Source: JBCBGF01 sp038526915
GTDB taxonomy: Bacteria > Pseudomonadota > Alphaproteobacteria > Rhodobacterales > Rhodobacteraceae
Assembly: GCA_038526915.1 (NCBI GenBank)
Contig: JBCBGF010000007.1
Span: 103,413-167,412, forward strand
Direction: 5' to 3'
Length of the DNA stretch: 64,000 nucleotides
Shown one piece after another: positions 48,581 through 57,747 of this stretch (its first letter is position 1; every line of letters begins with the position of its first letter). A program made the translations under genes and the position numbers. The notes below the pieces were generated by a model. It made no database searches. It saw only the letters and a list, made by a program, of their open reading frames with translations, and was not told where the DNA came from.

Positions 48581-50131
48581 ATGCACACTATCGCCGTGCG
48601 CAACCTGACAGCGTTGCGCAGCCGGTTGCGAACCTTGCTGGCCGGGCCGCAGGTATTGGCCTTTCTTCCCGCGGTCACGCTGGCGGGCTTCTGGCTGGGC
48701 GGCGAACGTGCCCTGATCGTCATCGCACTTGTCCTGCCGATCCTTTTCGCGCTGGCAGGGCTCTTTACCCGTGAGCATGGCGAAATCGCCGGTCCCCGTG
48801 ATCCGGTGACGGGCCTTGTGCTGCGCGATGGCGCGGTCAACCGCACCGACATCCTTCTAGCAGAAGGGCCGACGCGCGGGCAGACAACCTCAACCTTCGC
48901 GATCGAGATCGACGAGTATAACGATCTTGAAAAGCGCCTTGGCCGCCGCGCCTGCGACACCATCCTGGCCACCGTCGCCGATCGCCTGAAATCGACCGTG
49001 CGCCATGACGATGTCGTCGCCCGGCTCGAAGGCCCGCGATTTGCGGTCGTCTCGGCCTCGGGCATGCGCGCCGACATGGAGTCGCTGATCCAGATCGCCA
49101 CCCGCATGCAACGTGCCACCGAACCGGCCTGCAGCATCGATGGCAGCCGGGTGTTCGTGACCATATCCATCGGGTTCTGCCCCCCGTTCCGCGCACCCAC
49201 GCAATCGGGCGTCGGCCTGATCGAGGCGGCGGAACATGCCCTGCTCGACGCCACATCCACCGGTTCGGCCGCGATCCGGGCGTTTTCCGACGACATGCGC
49301 GCCCGCGCGCAGGCACGCACGGCGCTGTTTGACGAACTGCCGCGCGCGCTGGAAACCGACCAGATCCGCCCCTGGTTCCAGCCACAGGTTGAAACAGATA
49401 CGGGCGCATTGTCCGGGCTTGAGGTTCTGGCCCGCTGGCATCACCCCGATCGCGGGGTTGTCCTGCCCTCGGAGTTTCTGGCCGCCGCCGAAAGCCAGGG
49501 CCTGATGGAGCGTCTGGGCGAGGTGATCCTCTATCACAGCCTGAACGCCATGCGCGCCTGGGACGCCGCCCACCTGAACGTCCCCAAACTGTCGATCAAC
49601 TTTTCCGCCGAGGAACTGCGCAACCCCAGAGTCGTCGACAAGATCCAGTGGGAGCTTGACCGCTTCGACCTCACCCCCGAACGACTGTCAGTCGAAGTCC
49701 TTGAGACGGTCATCGCGCAGACATCCAACGACACGATCATCCGCAATCTCAGGGCCTTCGCCGAACTGGGCTGTACGGTGGACCTTGATGATTTCGGGAC
49801 CGGGCATGCCTCTATCGCCAATATCAAACGCTTCGCCGTGGGTAGGATCAAGATCGACCGGTCCTTTGTCACCCAGCTTGACACCGATCTTGACCAGCAA
49901 AACATCGTCTCCGCCATTCTGACCCTCGCCGAACGGCTGGACCTCGACACCCTTGCCGAGGGTGTCGAGACACCCGCCGAACATGCGCTTCTGGCCCAAT
50001 TGGGCTGCGGCCATATCCAGGGCTTTGCCATCGCGCGGCCCATGCCGTTTGAAGAAATCGAAAGCTGGCTGCAAAAGCACGCGGGCGCGCGTGCAGCGCC
50101 ATCCGCAACCCGCGACACTGGGCGCGCATAA
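48581..50131 (+). CDS. EAL-domain protein with degenerate GGDEF domain
   Basis: A 516-residue membrane protein. Two N-terminal helices (about 22-62), then a GGDEF-like domain whose active site reads RLEGPRFAVV in place of R-x-GGDEF, so it cannot make c-di-GMP, and an EAL phosphodiesterase domain whose residues look complete: EVLARWHHP, NFSAEEL, EVLET, DLDDFGTGHAS, KIDRSF, EGVET and QGFAIARPMP. It should therefore degrade c-di-GMP, perhaps with GTP sensing by the dead domain (family precedent). A GAGAGGGCC ribosome site precedes the ATG. It stands between ttcA and yidC without being coupled to either. Confidence 0.9.
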   Translation: MHTIAVRNLTALRSRLRTLLAGPQVLAFLPAVTLAGFWLGGERALIVIALVLPILFALAGLFTREHGEIAGPRDPVTGLVLRDGAVNRTDILLAEGPTRGQTTSTFAIEIDEYNDLEKRLGRRACDTILATVADRLKSTVRHDDVVARLEGPRFAVVSASGMRADMESLIQIATRMQRATEPACSIDGSRVFVTISIGFCPPFRAPTQSGVGLIEAAEHALLDATSTGSAAIRAFSDDMRARAQARTALFDELPRALETDQIRPWFQPQVETDTGALSGLEVLARWHHPDRGVVLPSEFLAAAESQGLMERLGEVILYHSLNAMRAWDAAHLNVPKLSINFSAEELRNPRVVDKIQWELDRFDLTPERLSVEVLETVIAQTSNDTIIRNLRAFAELGCTVDLDDFGTGHASIANIKRFAVGRIKIDRSFVTQLDTDLDQQNIVSAILTLAERLDLDTLAEGVETPAEHALLAQLGCGHIQGFAIARPMPFEEIESWLQKHAGARAAPSATRDTGRA

Positions 50132-50235
50132 CGCAGGGGGCGGCACAACCGCCAAGCTGGGGAAAACGGCTTGACCTTTGAGGCCGCGGACGGTTGAACA
50201 CCCTCTGACCCGAACAGGATCGGTGGTGCCCCACA

Positions 50236-52095
50236 ATGGACGATCAGAACAAGAACCTCATCCTCGCAACAGCGCTGAGCTTTCTTGTCATCCTCGTGTG
50301 GTTTCTGCTCTTCCCCCCCGAAGAGCCGGTGGTCGATCCCAACGCCCCCACCACGCAAACGTCGCAAGTCCCCTCGGCCGATAGCGGCGCAATTCCCGTG
50401 CCCGGCGCGGCGACCGATCCCACCCTAGCCAACCCCGCGGGCCTGCCCGACACCGCCGCCGTCCGCGAAAACGCCCTGGCCGAAGCGCCCCGCGTCGCGG
50501 TCGAGACCGACCGGCTGATCGGGTCTATTTCTCTCATCGGGGGGCGGATCGACGATCTGTCGCTAAAAGACTACCGCGAAACCATCGATCCCGAATCCGA
50601 GATCGTGACGCTGATGTCGCCCGAGGGCACCCGGGGGGCCTACTACACCCTGTTCGGCTGGGCCCAGGGCGCGGGTATGACGCTGGACGATGTGCCCAAC
50701 GCGCAAACCGAATGGCGCGTGGAAAGCGGTGAGACGCTGTCGGTAGGCAACGATGTGGTCCTGGCCTGGGACAACGATAATGGGCTTGAGTTCCGCCGCA
50801 CCATGTCGGTGGACGAGGATTTCATGTTCACCGTAACCCAGTCGGTGACCAACAGCTCCGACACCGCCGTGCGCATCGCCCCCTACGGCCTGATCACGCG
50901 GCACGGCGAACCCGACGACCTGAAGGGCTTCTTCATCATTCACGAAGGCGCCATCCGGCAAACCGGGGAAGAGCTGAACGAGCTTGATTATGGCGACCTG
51001 CGCGGGATGGACCCTGACGCCCGCTGGGGCGCCGCCGCAGATGTGGCCGAAATCCCGGCCAATGGCTGGATCGGGTTCACCGATCACTACTGGATGACCA
51101 CGCTCGTCCCCGCCCCGCAAGACGCCTTCACCGGTGCCTTCCAATACGATGCCAGCGGCGACGTGTTCAGATCAACGGCTCTGTTGCGCCCGGTTGACGT
51201 GGCCCCCGGAGCGACCGCCGAGGTCACGCAAAAGCTGTTTGCCGGGGCCAAGGAATGGGCCACGATCCGTGAATACGAAAACGAAAAGGGCCTCTACCGC
51301 TTTGTCGACTCCATCGACTGGGGTTGGTTCTTCTTCCTCACAAAGCCGATCTTCGCCGTCCTGCATTGGCTCAATGTCCTGATCGGCAACATGGGCTGGG
51401 CGATCATCGCGCTGACCTTCATCATCAAGGCGCTGCTTCTGCCCTTGGCCTATAAATCCTACGTCTCGATGGCCAAGATGAAGGAACTCCAGCCCGAGAT
51501 GGAGAAGATCAAGGAGCGCGCGGGCGACGACCGCCAGAAGCTCCAGCAGGAGATGATGAATCTCTACAAGAAGGAAAAGGTGAACCCCGCCTCTGGCTGT
51601 TTGCCGATCCTATTGCAGATCCCGATCTTCTTCTCGCTCTACAAGGTGATCTTCGTCACCATCGAACTCCGACACGCCCCCTGGGTCGGCTGGATTCAGG
51701 ATCTGTCGGCCCCCGACCCCTCGTCCATCTTCAATCTCTGGGGCATCCTGCCCTTCGCCGGCCCCGAACCGGGCTCGATCATGGCCTTGATCTTCATCGG
51801 GATCCTACCCCTGGTGCTCGGTGTGTCCATGTGGCTCCAGCAAAAGCTGAACCCCGCGCCGACCGACCCAACGCAGCAGATGATCTTTGCCTGGATGCCC
51901 TGGGTCTTCATGTTCATGCTGGGCTCTTTCGCCAGTGGCCTCGTGATCTACTGGATCGCCAACAACCTGATCACGTTTGGTCAGCAATACCTGATCATGC
52001 GCAGCCAGGGGATGAAGCCCGATCTGTTTGGCAACATCATGTCGAGCTTCAAGCGTGAGAAAGCGGCCAACTCCGACAAGCCGCCCAAGAAGTGA
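50236..52095 (+). CDS. yidC: Membrane protein insertase YidC
   Basis: Inserts and folds inner-membrane proteins, alone or with Sec. At 619 residues it is the usual gram-negative form: first helix about 6-23, a Pro/Ala-rich linker, a large periplasmic P1 domain (about 85-350), then the conserved core of five helices with SMAKMKELQPEMEKIKERAG (cytoplasmic hairpin) and GCLPILLQIPIFFSLYKVIF. The hydrophilic-groove Arg is expected in the helix before the hairpin. It heads a coupled run: yidC-MOSC overlap is GTGA, then engB, argB and others follow. Confidence 0.97.
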   Translation: MDDQNKNLILATALSFLVILVWFLLFPPEEPVVDPNAPTTQTSQVPSADSGAIPVPGAATDPTLANPAGLPDTAAVRENALAEAPRVAVETDRLIGSISLIGGRIDDLSLKDYRETIDPESEIVTLMSPEGTRGAYYTLFGWAQGAGMTLDDVPNAQTEWRVESGETLSVGNDVVLAWDNDNGLEFRRTMSVDEDFMFTVTQSVTNSSDTAVRIAPYGLITRHGEPDDLKGFFIIHEGAIRQTGEELNELDYGDLRGMDPDARWGAAADVAEIPANGWIGFTDHYWMTTLVPAPQDAFTGAFQYDASGDVFRSTALLRPVDVAPGATAEVTQKLFAGAKEWATIREYENEKGLYRFVDSIDWGWFFFLTKPIFAVLHWLNVLIGNMGWAIIALTFIIKALLLPLAYKSYVSMAKMKELQPEMEKIKERAGDDRQKLQQEMMNLYKKEKVNPASGCLPILLQIPIFFSLYKVIFVTIELRHAPWVGWIQDLSAPDPSSIFNLWGILPFAGPEPGSIMALIFIGILPLVLGVSMWLQQKLNPAPTDPTQQMIFAWMPWVFMFMLGSFASGLVIYWIANNLITFGQQYLIMRSQGMKPDLFGNIMSSFKREKAANSDKPPKK

Positions 52096-52832
52096 CGGCA
52101 CGCCTCGCCCACATATTCCGCCACCCGATCAAGGGGATCGGAAGTGAGAGCCTGACCACAGCCGACCTTTCGCCGGATCGCGCGCTCGCGGGTGACCGTG
52201 CCTGGGCCCTCCTGAACGCGGCGGCGGATGATGTCGACACCTGGCAACGCCGTCGCAACTTTCTGCAAGTGGCAAGCGGCCCGGACCTAAGCGCGGTCAC
52301 ATCCCAGCAGCATGGCGATAGCCGCATCACCCTGCGCCACCCAACCCAACCGGATCTTACCTTCGATCCCACGGCCGAGGCTGACGCGTTGCGCGCCTGG
52401 GTCACGCCACTGTGGGACAGCGCCCGCCCAGGCCCCGCACGCCTTGTCCGCGCCCCCGGCCACGGGATGACCGATATGCCTGACCCGTGGGTTTCGCTGG
52501 GCAGCCTGACCACGCTCACCGCGCTCTCCCAACGCGCTGGCCGCCCGCTCGACATGCGCCGCTTTCGGATCAACCTCTGGGTCGAGGGGCTCGACCTCTT
52601 GCAAGAAGCCGAACTTGTCGGGCGCCAGATCACTGTCGGCGCTGTGACGCTGGAAGTGACCGAACCCATCGAACGCTGCCGCGCCCCCGATGCCGACCCC
52701 GCGACAGGCAAACGCGATATCGGTATGCTCCCCCTTTTGGAAGACAGCTGGAACACCCGTGACTTCGGCATCTATGCCAAAGTGCTAACAACCGGGTCAG
52801 TCGCGCTTGACGATCCTGTCACGCTTCAATGA
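52092..52832 (+). CDS. MOSC domain protein
   Basis: A 246-residue protein with an N-terminal beta-barrel (RLAHIFRHPIKGIGSESL) and a MOSC sulfur-carrier domain, in which the expected reactive Cys is in EPIERCRAPDADPATGKRD (about 196). MOSC proteins move sulfur onto molybdenum cofactor or related ligands; this short form is of unassigned substrate. The GTG start overlaps the yidC stop (GTGA) and the stop overlaps engB (ATGA), so it is translated as part of that run. Confidence 0.9.
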   Translation: MTARLAHIFRHPIKGIGSESLTTADLSPDRALAGDRAWALLNAAADDVDTWQRRRNFLQVASGPDLSAVTSQQHGDSRITLRHPTQPDLTFDPTAEADALRAWVTPLWDSARPGPARLVRAPGHGMTDMPDPWVSLGSLTTLTALSQRAGRPLDMRRFRINLWVEGLDLLQEAELVGRQITVGAVTLEVTEPIERCRAPDADPATGKRDIGMLPLLEDSWNTRDFGIYAKVLTTGSVALDDPVTLQ

Positions 52833-53476
52833 CCCTGCCCTTCCCCGAAACCGAGATGGACGAGGCCGCACGTGAGGCAGGCCGCAAGCTCTTTGCGGGC
52901 GAAACCGATTTCCTCAAAGGCGTCGTCGCCATGTCCGGCCTGCCCCCCGCCGACCGGCCCGAGGTGTGCTTTGCCGGACGCTCGAACGTGGGCAAGTCCA
53001 CTCTGATCAATGCCGTCACGGGCCGGAAGGCGCTGGCCCGCGCATCGAACACGCCGGGGCGTACGCAGGAAATCAACTACTTCACCATCGCCGACAGCCA
53101 TTACCTCGTCGACCTGCCCGGCTATGGCTATGCCAACGCGCCGGTGAACGTGGTCGCCAAATGGCAGGCCCTGCTCAAATCCTATCTCGCCGGACGCCCC
53201 ACCCTGCGCCGCGCCTTCGTGCTGATCGACGCGCGTCACGGGATCAAGCCGGTGGATGAGGAGATCCTGACCCTGCTCGACAAGGCCGCCGTCACCTTTC
53301 AAACGGTCCTGACCAAAACCGACAAGGTGAAGGAAAAAGACCGCGAAGAGGTGCTGGCACAGGTGCGCGGCGCCTTGGCAAAACACCCCGCCGCCTTCCC
53401 CGAACTGATCCTCACGTCGTCGGAAAAGGGCACCGGCATCGCCACCTTGCGCGCGGTGATCGCCACGCTCGCCTGA
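52829..53476 (+). CDS. engB: Ribosome biogenesis GTPase EngB/YihA
   Basis: Essential small GTPase needed for 50S assembly, 215 residues. G1 is CFAGRSNVGKSTLINAVTG, G2/T lies in NTPGRTQEINYF, G3 is LVDLPGYGYA, G4 TKTDKVKEKD and G5 TSSEKGTG. The N-terminal extension of about 45 residues is common in alphaproteobacteria. It overlaps the MOSC gene by ATGA and is followed after 62 bases by argB. Confidence 0.97.
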   Translation: MTLPFPETEMDEAAREAGRKLFAGETDFLKGVVAMSGLPPADRPEVCFAGRSNVGKSTLINAVTGRKALARASNTPGRTQEINYFTIADSHYLVDLPGYGYANAPVNVVAKWQALLKSYLAGRPTLRRAFVLIDARHGIKPVDEEILTLLDKAAVTFQTVLTKTDKVKEKDREEVLAQVRGALAKHPAAFPELILTSSEKGTGIATLRAVIATLA

Positions 53477-53538
53477 TCCGCCCCCTTGAGCGTGAGCGGC
53501 GAAGGCCCTATGGGTTGCGGCCCAAGGACCCCACGCCC

Positions 53539-54408
53539 ATGAAAAAGCAGACCGCCATGAACCGCGATTGGATCGCCACCGCCCGCACGCTGAGCGAGGC
53601 CCTACCCTATCTGCAGCGCTATGAGGGCGCGACGGTGGTGATCAAGTTCGGCGGCCACGCCATGGTCGATGACGCCGCGATGGACAGCTTCGCCCGCGAT
53701 ATCGCGTTGATGAGCCAGGTGGGCGTCAACCCCGTCGTCGTCCATGGCGGCGGGCCGATGATCAACGATCTGCTGGCCAAGCTCGACATCAAGTCGGACT
53801 TCGTGAACGGCAAGCGGGTGACCGACCAGGCCACGGTCGAAGTGGTCGAGATGGTCCTGTCGGGCCAGGTGAACAAGCGCATCGTGCAGGCGATCAACGC
53901 GCAGGGTGGCCATGCCGTGGGCCTGTCGGGCAAGGACGCGAACCTGATGATCTGCGACCAGACCGACCCTGCGCTTGGCTATGTCGGCACACCGGCCAAG
54001 ATGAACCCCGCCTTCCTGCAAAGCCTCGCCGCCACCGACACGATCCCCGTCATTGCACCTATCGGCGCAGGCCGGAACGGCGAGACGTTCAATGTGAACG
54101 GCGACACGGCGGCGGGGGCCATCGCCGCCAGCCTCAATGCCGACCGCCTCCTGCTGCTCACGGACGTGCCCGGCGTGAAGAACGCCGCAGGCGAAGTGGT
54201 GACGGAACTCACCCCGGACCAGATCCGGCAGATGACGTCCGATGGCACGATTGCCGGCGGGATGATCCCGAAAACCGAAACCGCGCTGGCCGCCATCGAC
54301 GGCGGCGTGCGCGCGGTGGTCATCCTCGATGGTCGCGCTCCGAATGCCTGCCTGTTGGAACTGTTCACCGACCATGGCGCAGGCAGCCTGATCCGCGCCC
54401 CGCGATGA
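53539..54408 (+). CDS. argB: Acetylglutamate kinase
   Basis: Second step of arginine biosynthesis: phosphorylates N-acetylglutamate. The 289-residue kinase has VVIKFGGHAMVD (about 34-45), NPVVVHGGGPMIND and the C-terminal MIPKTETALAAIDGGVRAVVILDG. The long N-terminal helix (NRDWIATARTLSEALPYLQRY) is the mark of hexameric, arginine-inhibited forms, so feedback control by arginine is likely. The ATG at 53539 has AAGGA upstream; one six codons later is possible. The stop overlaps the next gene by ATGA. Confidence 0.96.
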   Translation: MKKQTAMNRDWIATARTLSEALPYLQRYEGATVVIKFGGHAMVDDAAMDSFARDIALMSQVGVNPVVVHGGGPMINDLLAKLDIKSDFVNGKRVTDQATVEVVEMVLSGQVNKRIVQAINAQGGHAVGLSGKDANLMICDQTDPALGYVGTPAKMNPAFLQSLAATDTIPVIAPIGAGRNGETFNVNGDTAAGAIAASLNADRLLLLTDVPGVKNAAGEVVTELTPDQIRQMTSDGTIAGGMIPKTETALAAIDGGVRAVVILDGRAPNACLLELFTDHGAGSLIRAPR

Positions 54409-55061
54409 TGCCGAGCTATGACGCGATCCAGGCACAGGTTCGCGCTTCTCACCTCGATATCTTTGGAGCCTTCCATCCAGAGCCCGATGACCTGGCGCCG
54501 GAGGGCACCGGGACCCTGATCCTCCTCGGCCCACATGAGCCCGGGTTCTGGGCGATGTTTACCGCAGCGGATGAGGCCCGCGATGGCGCCCCCGATCCCG
54601 TGGATCGCTGGTCAACCCGTGTGATCACGGCCCTTGCGGATGAATTCGGGGCGCGCGCGCTGTTTCCCTTTGGCGGTCCGCCCTATCAGCCCTTTATTCG
54701 TTGGGCGATCCGGTCGGGACGGGCCTGGCAATCGCCTGTGGATATCCTTGTGCATGACACGGCTGGACTTATGGTGTCCTACCGCGGGGCGATTGCGTTG
54801 CCGGGCAAGCTTGACCTGCCATCGCTACCTGCCAAACCCTGCGACTGCTGCGCGGACAAACCGTGCCTCACCGCCTGCCCGCCCCGCGCCCTGACCGACC
54901 AGGGCTATGACGTGCCGCGCTGCAAGGACTACCTCGCCCATGACGGGAAAATGAGTTGCATGGCCGGCGGTTGTCTCGTACGGCGCGCCTGCCCGGTCAG
55001 CCAAAGCTATGGCCGCGACCCGGCGCAATCGGCCTACCACATGGGGCAATTTTTGGGATGA
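54405..55061 (+). CDS. Ferredoxin-like Fe-S protein of unknown role
   Basis: A 218-residue protein. The N-terminal 130 residues have no motif I can name; the C-terminal part is Cys-rich: KPCDCCADKPCLTACPPRAL and, after a single CKDYL, SCMAGGCLVRRACPVS. The spacing resembles two 4Fe-4S sites of the QueG/ferredoxin type with altered spacing, so one or two clusters are likely. It is coupled to argB (ATGA) and to sixA (ATGA). A redox partner or a cofactor-reducing protein is possible; no function is established. Confidence 0.75.
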   Translation: MMPSYDAIQAQVRASHLDIFGAFHPEPDDLAPEGTGTLILLGPHEPGFWAMFTAADEARDGAPDPVDRWSTRVITALADEFGARALFPFGGPPYQPFIRWAIRSGRAWQSPVDILVHDTAGLMVSYRGAIALPGKLDLPSLPAKPCDCCADKPCLTACPPRALTDQGYDVPRCKDYLAHDGKMSCMAGGCLVRRACPVSQSYGRDPAQSAYHMGQFLG

Positions 55062-55561
55062 GCCTGACCCTGATCCTGACGCGGCACGCGAAATCCAGCT
55101 GGCATGACCCCAAGCTGGATGACTTTGACCGCCCCTTGAATGACCGCGGACGCAAATCGGCGCGGGCCATCGGTGCGTGGCTGGCGGCGCGGGATCTGGT
55201 GCCGCAGGAGGTTCTGGTCTCGGGCGCGCGCCGGACGGTGGACACCTGGACGGGCATTGCCACCCAGATGCCGGTGCAGGCCCCGATGCGCAGTGAGCCC
55301 GCGCTTTACCACGCCTCGGCTGAGACGATCCGCAACACGCTGCGCGGTGCCACGGCGCCGATCGTCCTTCTGATCGGCCATAATTTCGGGATTGGGGAGT
55401 GTGCGGGAAGGTTGGTCGCGGCAGCCCCGGACCACCCGAAGTTCGCGCAGTACCCGACCTGCGCAACCACCGTGATCCAGTTCCCGGGCCCGACATGGCG
55501 CGATGTCAAATGGGGCGAGGGTCAGGTGCTGGAGTTTGTGGTGCCGCGCGAGCTAAGCTGA
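55058..55561 (+). CDS. sixA: Phosphohistidine phosphatase SixA-like
   Basis: A 167-residue histidine phosphatase. The catalytic RHA motif is LILTRHAKSSWHDPKLDDFD (about 5-24), typical of SixA rather than mutases, with RPLNDRGRKSARAIG and the second His in LLIGHNFGIGE. SixA removes phosphate from phosphohistidine, for example on the nitrogen PTS protein NPr. It is the last gene of the yidC-to-sixA run and ends in a stretch with two palindromes. Confidence 0.9.
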   Translation: MSLTLILTRHAKSSWHDPKLDDFDRPLNDRGRKSARAIGAWLAARDLVPQEVLVSGARRTVDTWTGIATQMPVQAPMRSEPALYHASAETIRNTLRGATAPIVLLIGHNFGIGECAGRLVAAAPDHPKFAQYPTCATTVIQFPGPTWRDVKWGEGQVLEFVVPRELS

Positions 55562-55571
55562 GCCCAAAGGA

Positions 55572-55591
55572 CGATTTCCATATGGAAATCG
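55572..55591. repeat. 20-bp perfect loop-free palindrome
   Basis: CGATTTCCATATGGAAATCG reads identically on both strands, centred on CATATG, 10 bases past the sixA stop and in front of the convergent aapP stop. It could be a two-way terminator stem without T-tract or a dimer-binding site. Confidence 0.6.
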
Positions 55592-55606
55592 CGCTCAACG
55601 CATTGA

Positions 55607-55618
55607 TGTCTATAGACA
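55607..55618. repeat. 12-bp perfect palindrome
   Basis: TGTCTATAGACA, 15 bases after the larger palindrome and in the same convergent gap. No function is known. Confidence 0.5.
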
Positions 55619-55655
55619 ATCGAAAATCATCTTTGCCGTTCGGGCACGCCTCCAA

Positions 55656-56441
55656 TCAGTGACCGAGGATCTGGCTCAGGAACAGCTTCGTCCGGTCTGA
55701 TTTGGGGTTCATAAAGAACTCCTCCGGCTCATTCTGTTCGACGATCTGACCCTCATCCATGAAGATCACCCGGTTCGCCACCTGACGGGCAAAGCCCATC
55801 TCGTGGGTCACCACCAGCATCGTCATCCCCTCTTCGGCCAGCTCGATCATGGTGTCGAGCACCTCCTTGATCATCTCCGGATCAAGGGCGGAGGTCGGTT
55901 CATCGAACAACATGATCCGCGGACGCATGCAAAGCGAACGCGCAATTGCCACCCGCTGCTGCTGACCACCTGACAACTGGCCAGGGTACTTGTCCGCCTG
56001 CTCGGGGATCTTCACCTTGGTCAGGAAGTGCATCGCCGTCTCTTCGGCTTCGCGCTTGGGAATCTTGCGCACCCAGATCGGGGCCAGCGTGCAGTTCTCC
56101 AGAATCGTCAGATGCGGGAACAGGTTGAAGTGCTGGAACACCATCCCAACCTCAGACCGGATCGTATCGATGTTTTTGATGTCCGAGGACAGCACGGTCC
56201 CATCGACCGAGATCGAGCCCTTCTGATGTTCCTCCAGCGCGTTGATGCACCGGATCAGCGTCGACTTACCCGACCCCGACGGCCCGCAAATCACGATCCG
56301 TTCGCCGCGATAGACTGTCAGATCGATATCCCGCAACACGTGGAACGTGCCGTACCACTTGTTCATGTTCTGGATATCGATCGCCACCTCGTCCGAGACT
56401 TTGGCGTCTTTGCGCGCCAGCGCTTCGTCGGTCATTGCCAT
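55656..56441 (-). CDS. aapP: General L-amino acid ABC transporter ATPase
   Basis: ATPase subunit of the Aap system, 261 residues. Walker A is ICGPSGSGKSTLIRCINAL, the signature QLSGGQQQRVAIARSL, Walker B IMLFDEPTSALDPEM and the H-loop VVTHEMGFARQ. Start choice: the ATG at 56441 has AGGAG nine bases upstream; the TTG at 56447 is closer than ideal. Last gene of aapJQMP, 12 bases after aapM. Confidence 0.95.
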   Translation of the reverse strand: MAMTDEALARKDAKVSDEVAIDIQNMNKWYGTFHVLRDIDLTVYRGERIVICGPSGSGKSTLIRCINALEEHQKGSISVDGTVLSSDIKNIDTIRSEVGMVFQHFNLFPHLTILENCTLAPIWVRKIPKREAEETAMHFLTKVKIPEQADKYPGQLSGGQQQRVAIARSLCMRPRIMLFDEPTSALDPEMIKEVLDTMIELAEEGMTMLVVTHEMGFARQVANRVIFMDEGQIVEQNEPEEFFMNPKSDRTKLFLSQILGH

Positions 56442-56453
56442 ATCCAAGGTCTC

Positions 56454-57746
56454 CTAGCGTCTGTCGGTCTGAAGCTGACGCTCCAACCATTGTGAGTATT
56501 GCGAAATGCCGTAGCACACGACAAAGAACAGAACCGCGGCAAAGCCCAAAAGCTCCCAATACACGCCGTTCCAGTCAGTGGAGGCCAGGATCGGCCCGCG
56601 GATCATTCCGACCAGATCGAACATCGCGATGATCGACACCAGCGTGGTATCCTTGAAGAGGCCCACCGCCACGTTCACGATGCCGGGGATCGAGATCTTG
56701 AGCGCCTGCGGCAGAATGATCAGTCGCATCGCCTGTGGGTAGTCGAGGCCCAGGCTATCGGCCGCCTCGTACTGGCCGCGCGGGAGGGCGGCCAGACCGC
56801 CCCGGATCACCTCGGCAATGTAGGCCGCGGCGAACATCGTGATCATGATGATCACCCGCAAGATCAGGTCGAAATTCGTGCCCGGCGGCAGGAAGTAGGC
56901 CAGAACCACGTTCGCCACGAAGAGAAGCGTGATCAGCGGCACACCACGGATGAACTCGATGAACACCACGCAGATCCACTTGATGATCGGCATGGAGCTT
57001 TGCCGGCCCAGCGCAAGGACGATGCCCAGTGGCAGGGACAGTGACACGCAGACCGTGCCGAGAATCATGTTCAACATGAACCCGCCGATCTCGCGGCTTT
57101 CCACCTGTTCCAGCGCCAAAAGGCCGGATCCGGCGTCAGACGCAAACCCAGTGACCCACCAGGTCACGATCGCCGCCAGTAGACCACCGAAGAATCCCAT
57201 TGCAAAGGATTTGTCGACCAGCCGGGAATAGACGACGTAGCCCACCACAAACCCAAGAAGCGCGAACACAGGCGTCAGGATCGTCCCGCCCCAGACCAGC
57301 CAGTAGGCCACGAACGGATAGAGCGCGGTGAAGATCATCAGCTTGCGGGGCAGGTTTTGGAACAGCACCGGCGCGATGGCCGCGAATAACAGAACGAAGG
57401 CCAGCGTCGGACGCCAATAGGCATCCTGAGGATAGCGGCCAAAGAGAAGCTGGTGCCAGCGTTCGGTCAGAACGGCAAAGCAACCGCCACCCGACCCTGC
57501 CGCAATCTCGCGGCATTCGCGGATCGACCCGGCGTTCCAGACCCCGTTCAGAAGCCACGGCATGACGAACGCCAGCACATAGTAGATCGCGACAAGCGAC
57601 AGGACCGTCATCACCGCATTGGCGGGGGTCGAAGTCAGATTTTCACGGATCCACTTGATCGCCCCACGCTCGGTCGCCGGCGGCGGGGCCGGCGGCAGCG
57701 GCGTGGTGCGGACGAAGGCGGCGGAGTGGTGCGGTGTGTCAGACAT
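56454..57746 (-). CDS. aapM: General L-amino acid ABC transporter permease AapM
   Basis: A 430-residue inner-membrane permease with eight or so helices, longer than ordinary amino-acid permeases because of an extra N-terminal domain typical of AapM. The EAA-type loop reads YEAADSLGLDYPQAMRLIIL (about 325-344). It pairs with AapQ; the two genes are separated by a single base. The N-terminal Pro-rich segment (PLPPAPPPATERGAIKW) is cytoplasmic. Confidence 0.94.
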   Translation of the reverse strand: MSDTPHHSAAFVRTTPLPPAPPPATERGAIKWIRENLTSTPANAVMTVLSLVAIYYVLAFVMPWLLNGVWNAGSIRECREIAAGSGGGCFAVLTERWHQLLFGRYPQDAYWRPTLAFVLLFAAIAPVLFQNLPRKLMIFTALYPFVAYWLVWGGTILTPVFALLGFVVGYVVYSRLVDKSFAMGFFGGLLAAIVTWWVTGFASDAGSGLLALEQVESREIGGFMLNMILGTVCVSLSLPLGIVLALGRQSSMPIIKWICVVFIEFIRGVPLITLLFVANVVLAYFLPPGTNFDLILRVIIMITMFAAAYIAEVIRGGLAALPRGQYEAADSLGLDYPQAMRLIILPQALKISIPGIVNVAVGLFKDTTLVSIIAMFDLVGMIRGPILASTDWNGVYWELLGFAAVLFFVVCYGISQYSQWLERQLQTDRR

Positions 57747-57747
57747 C

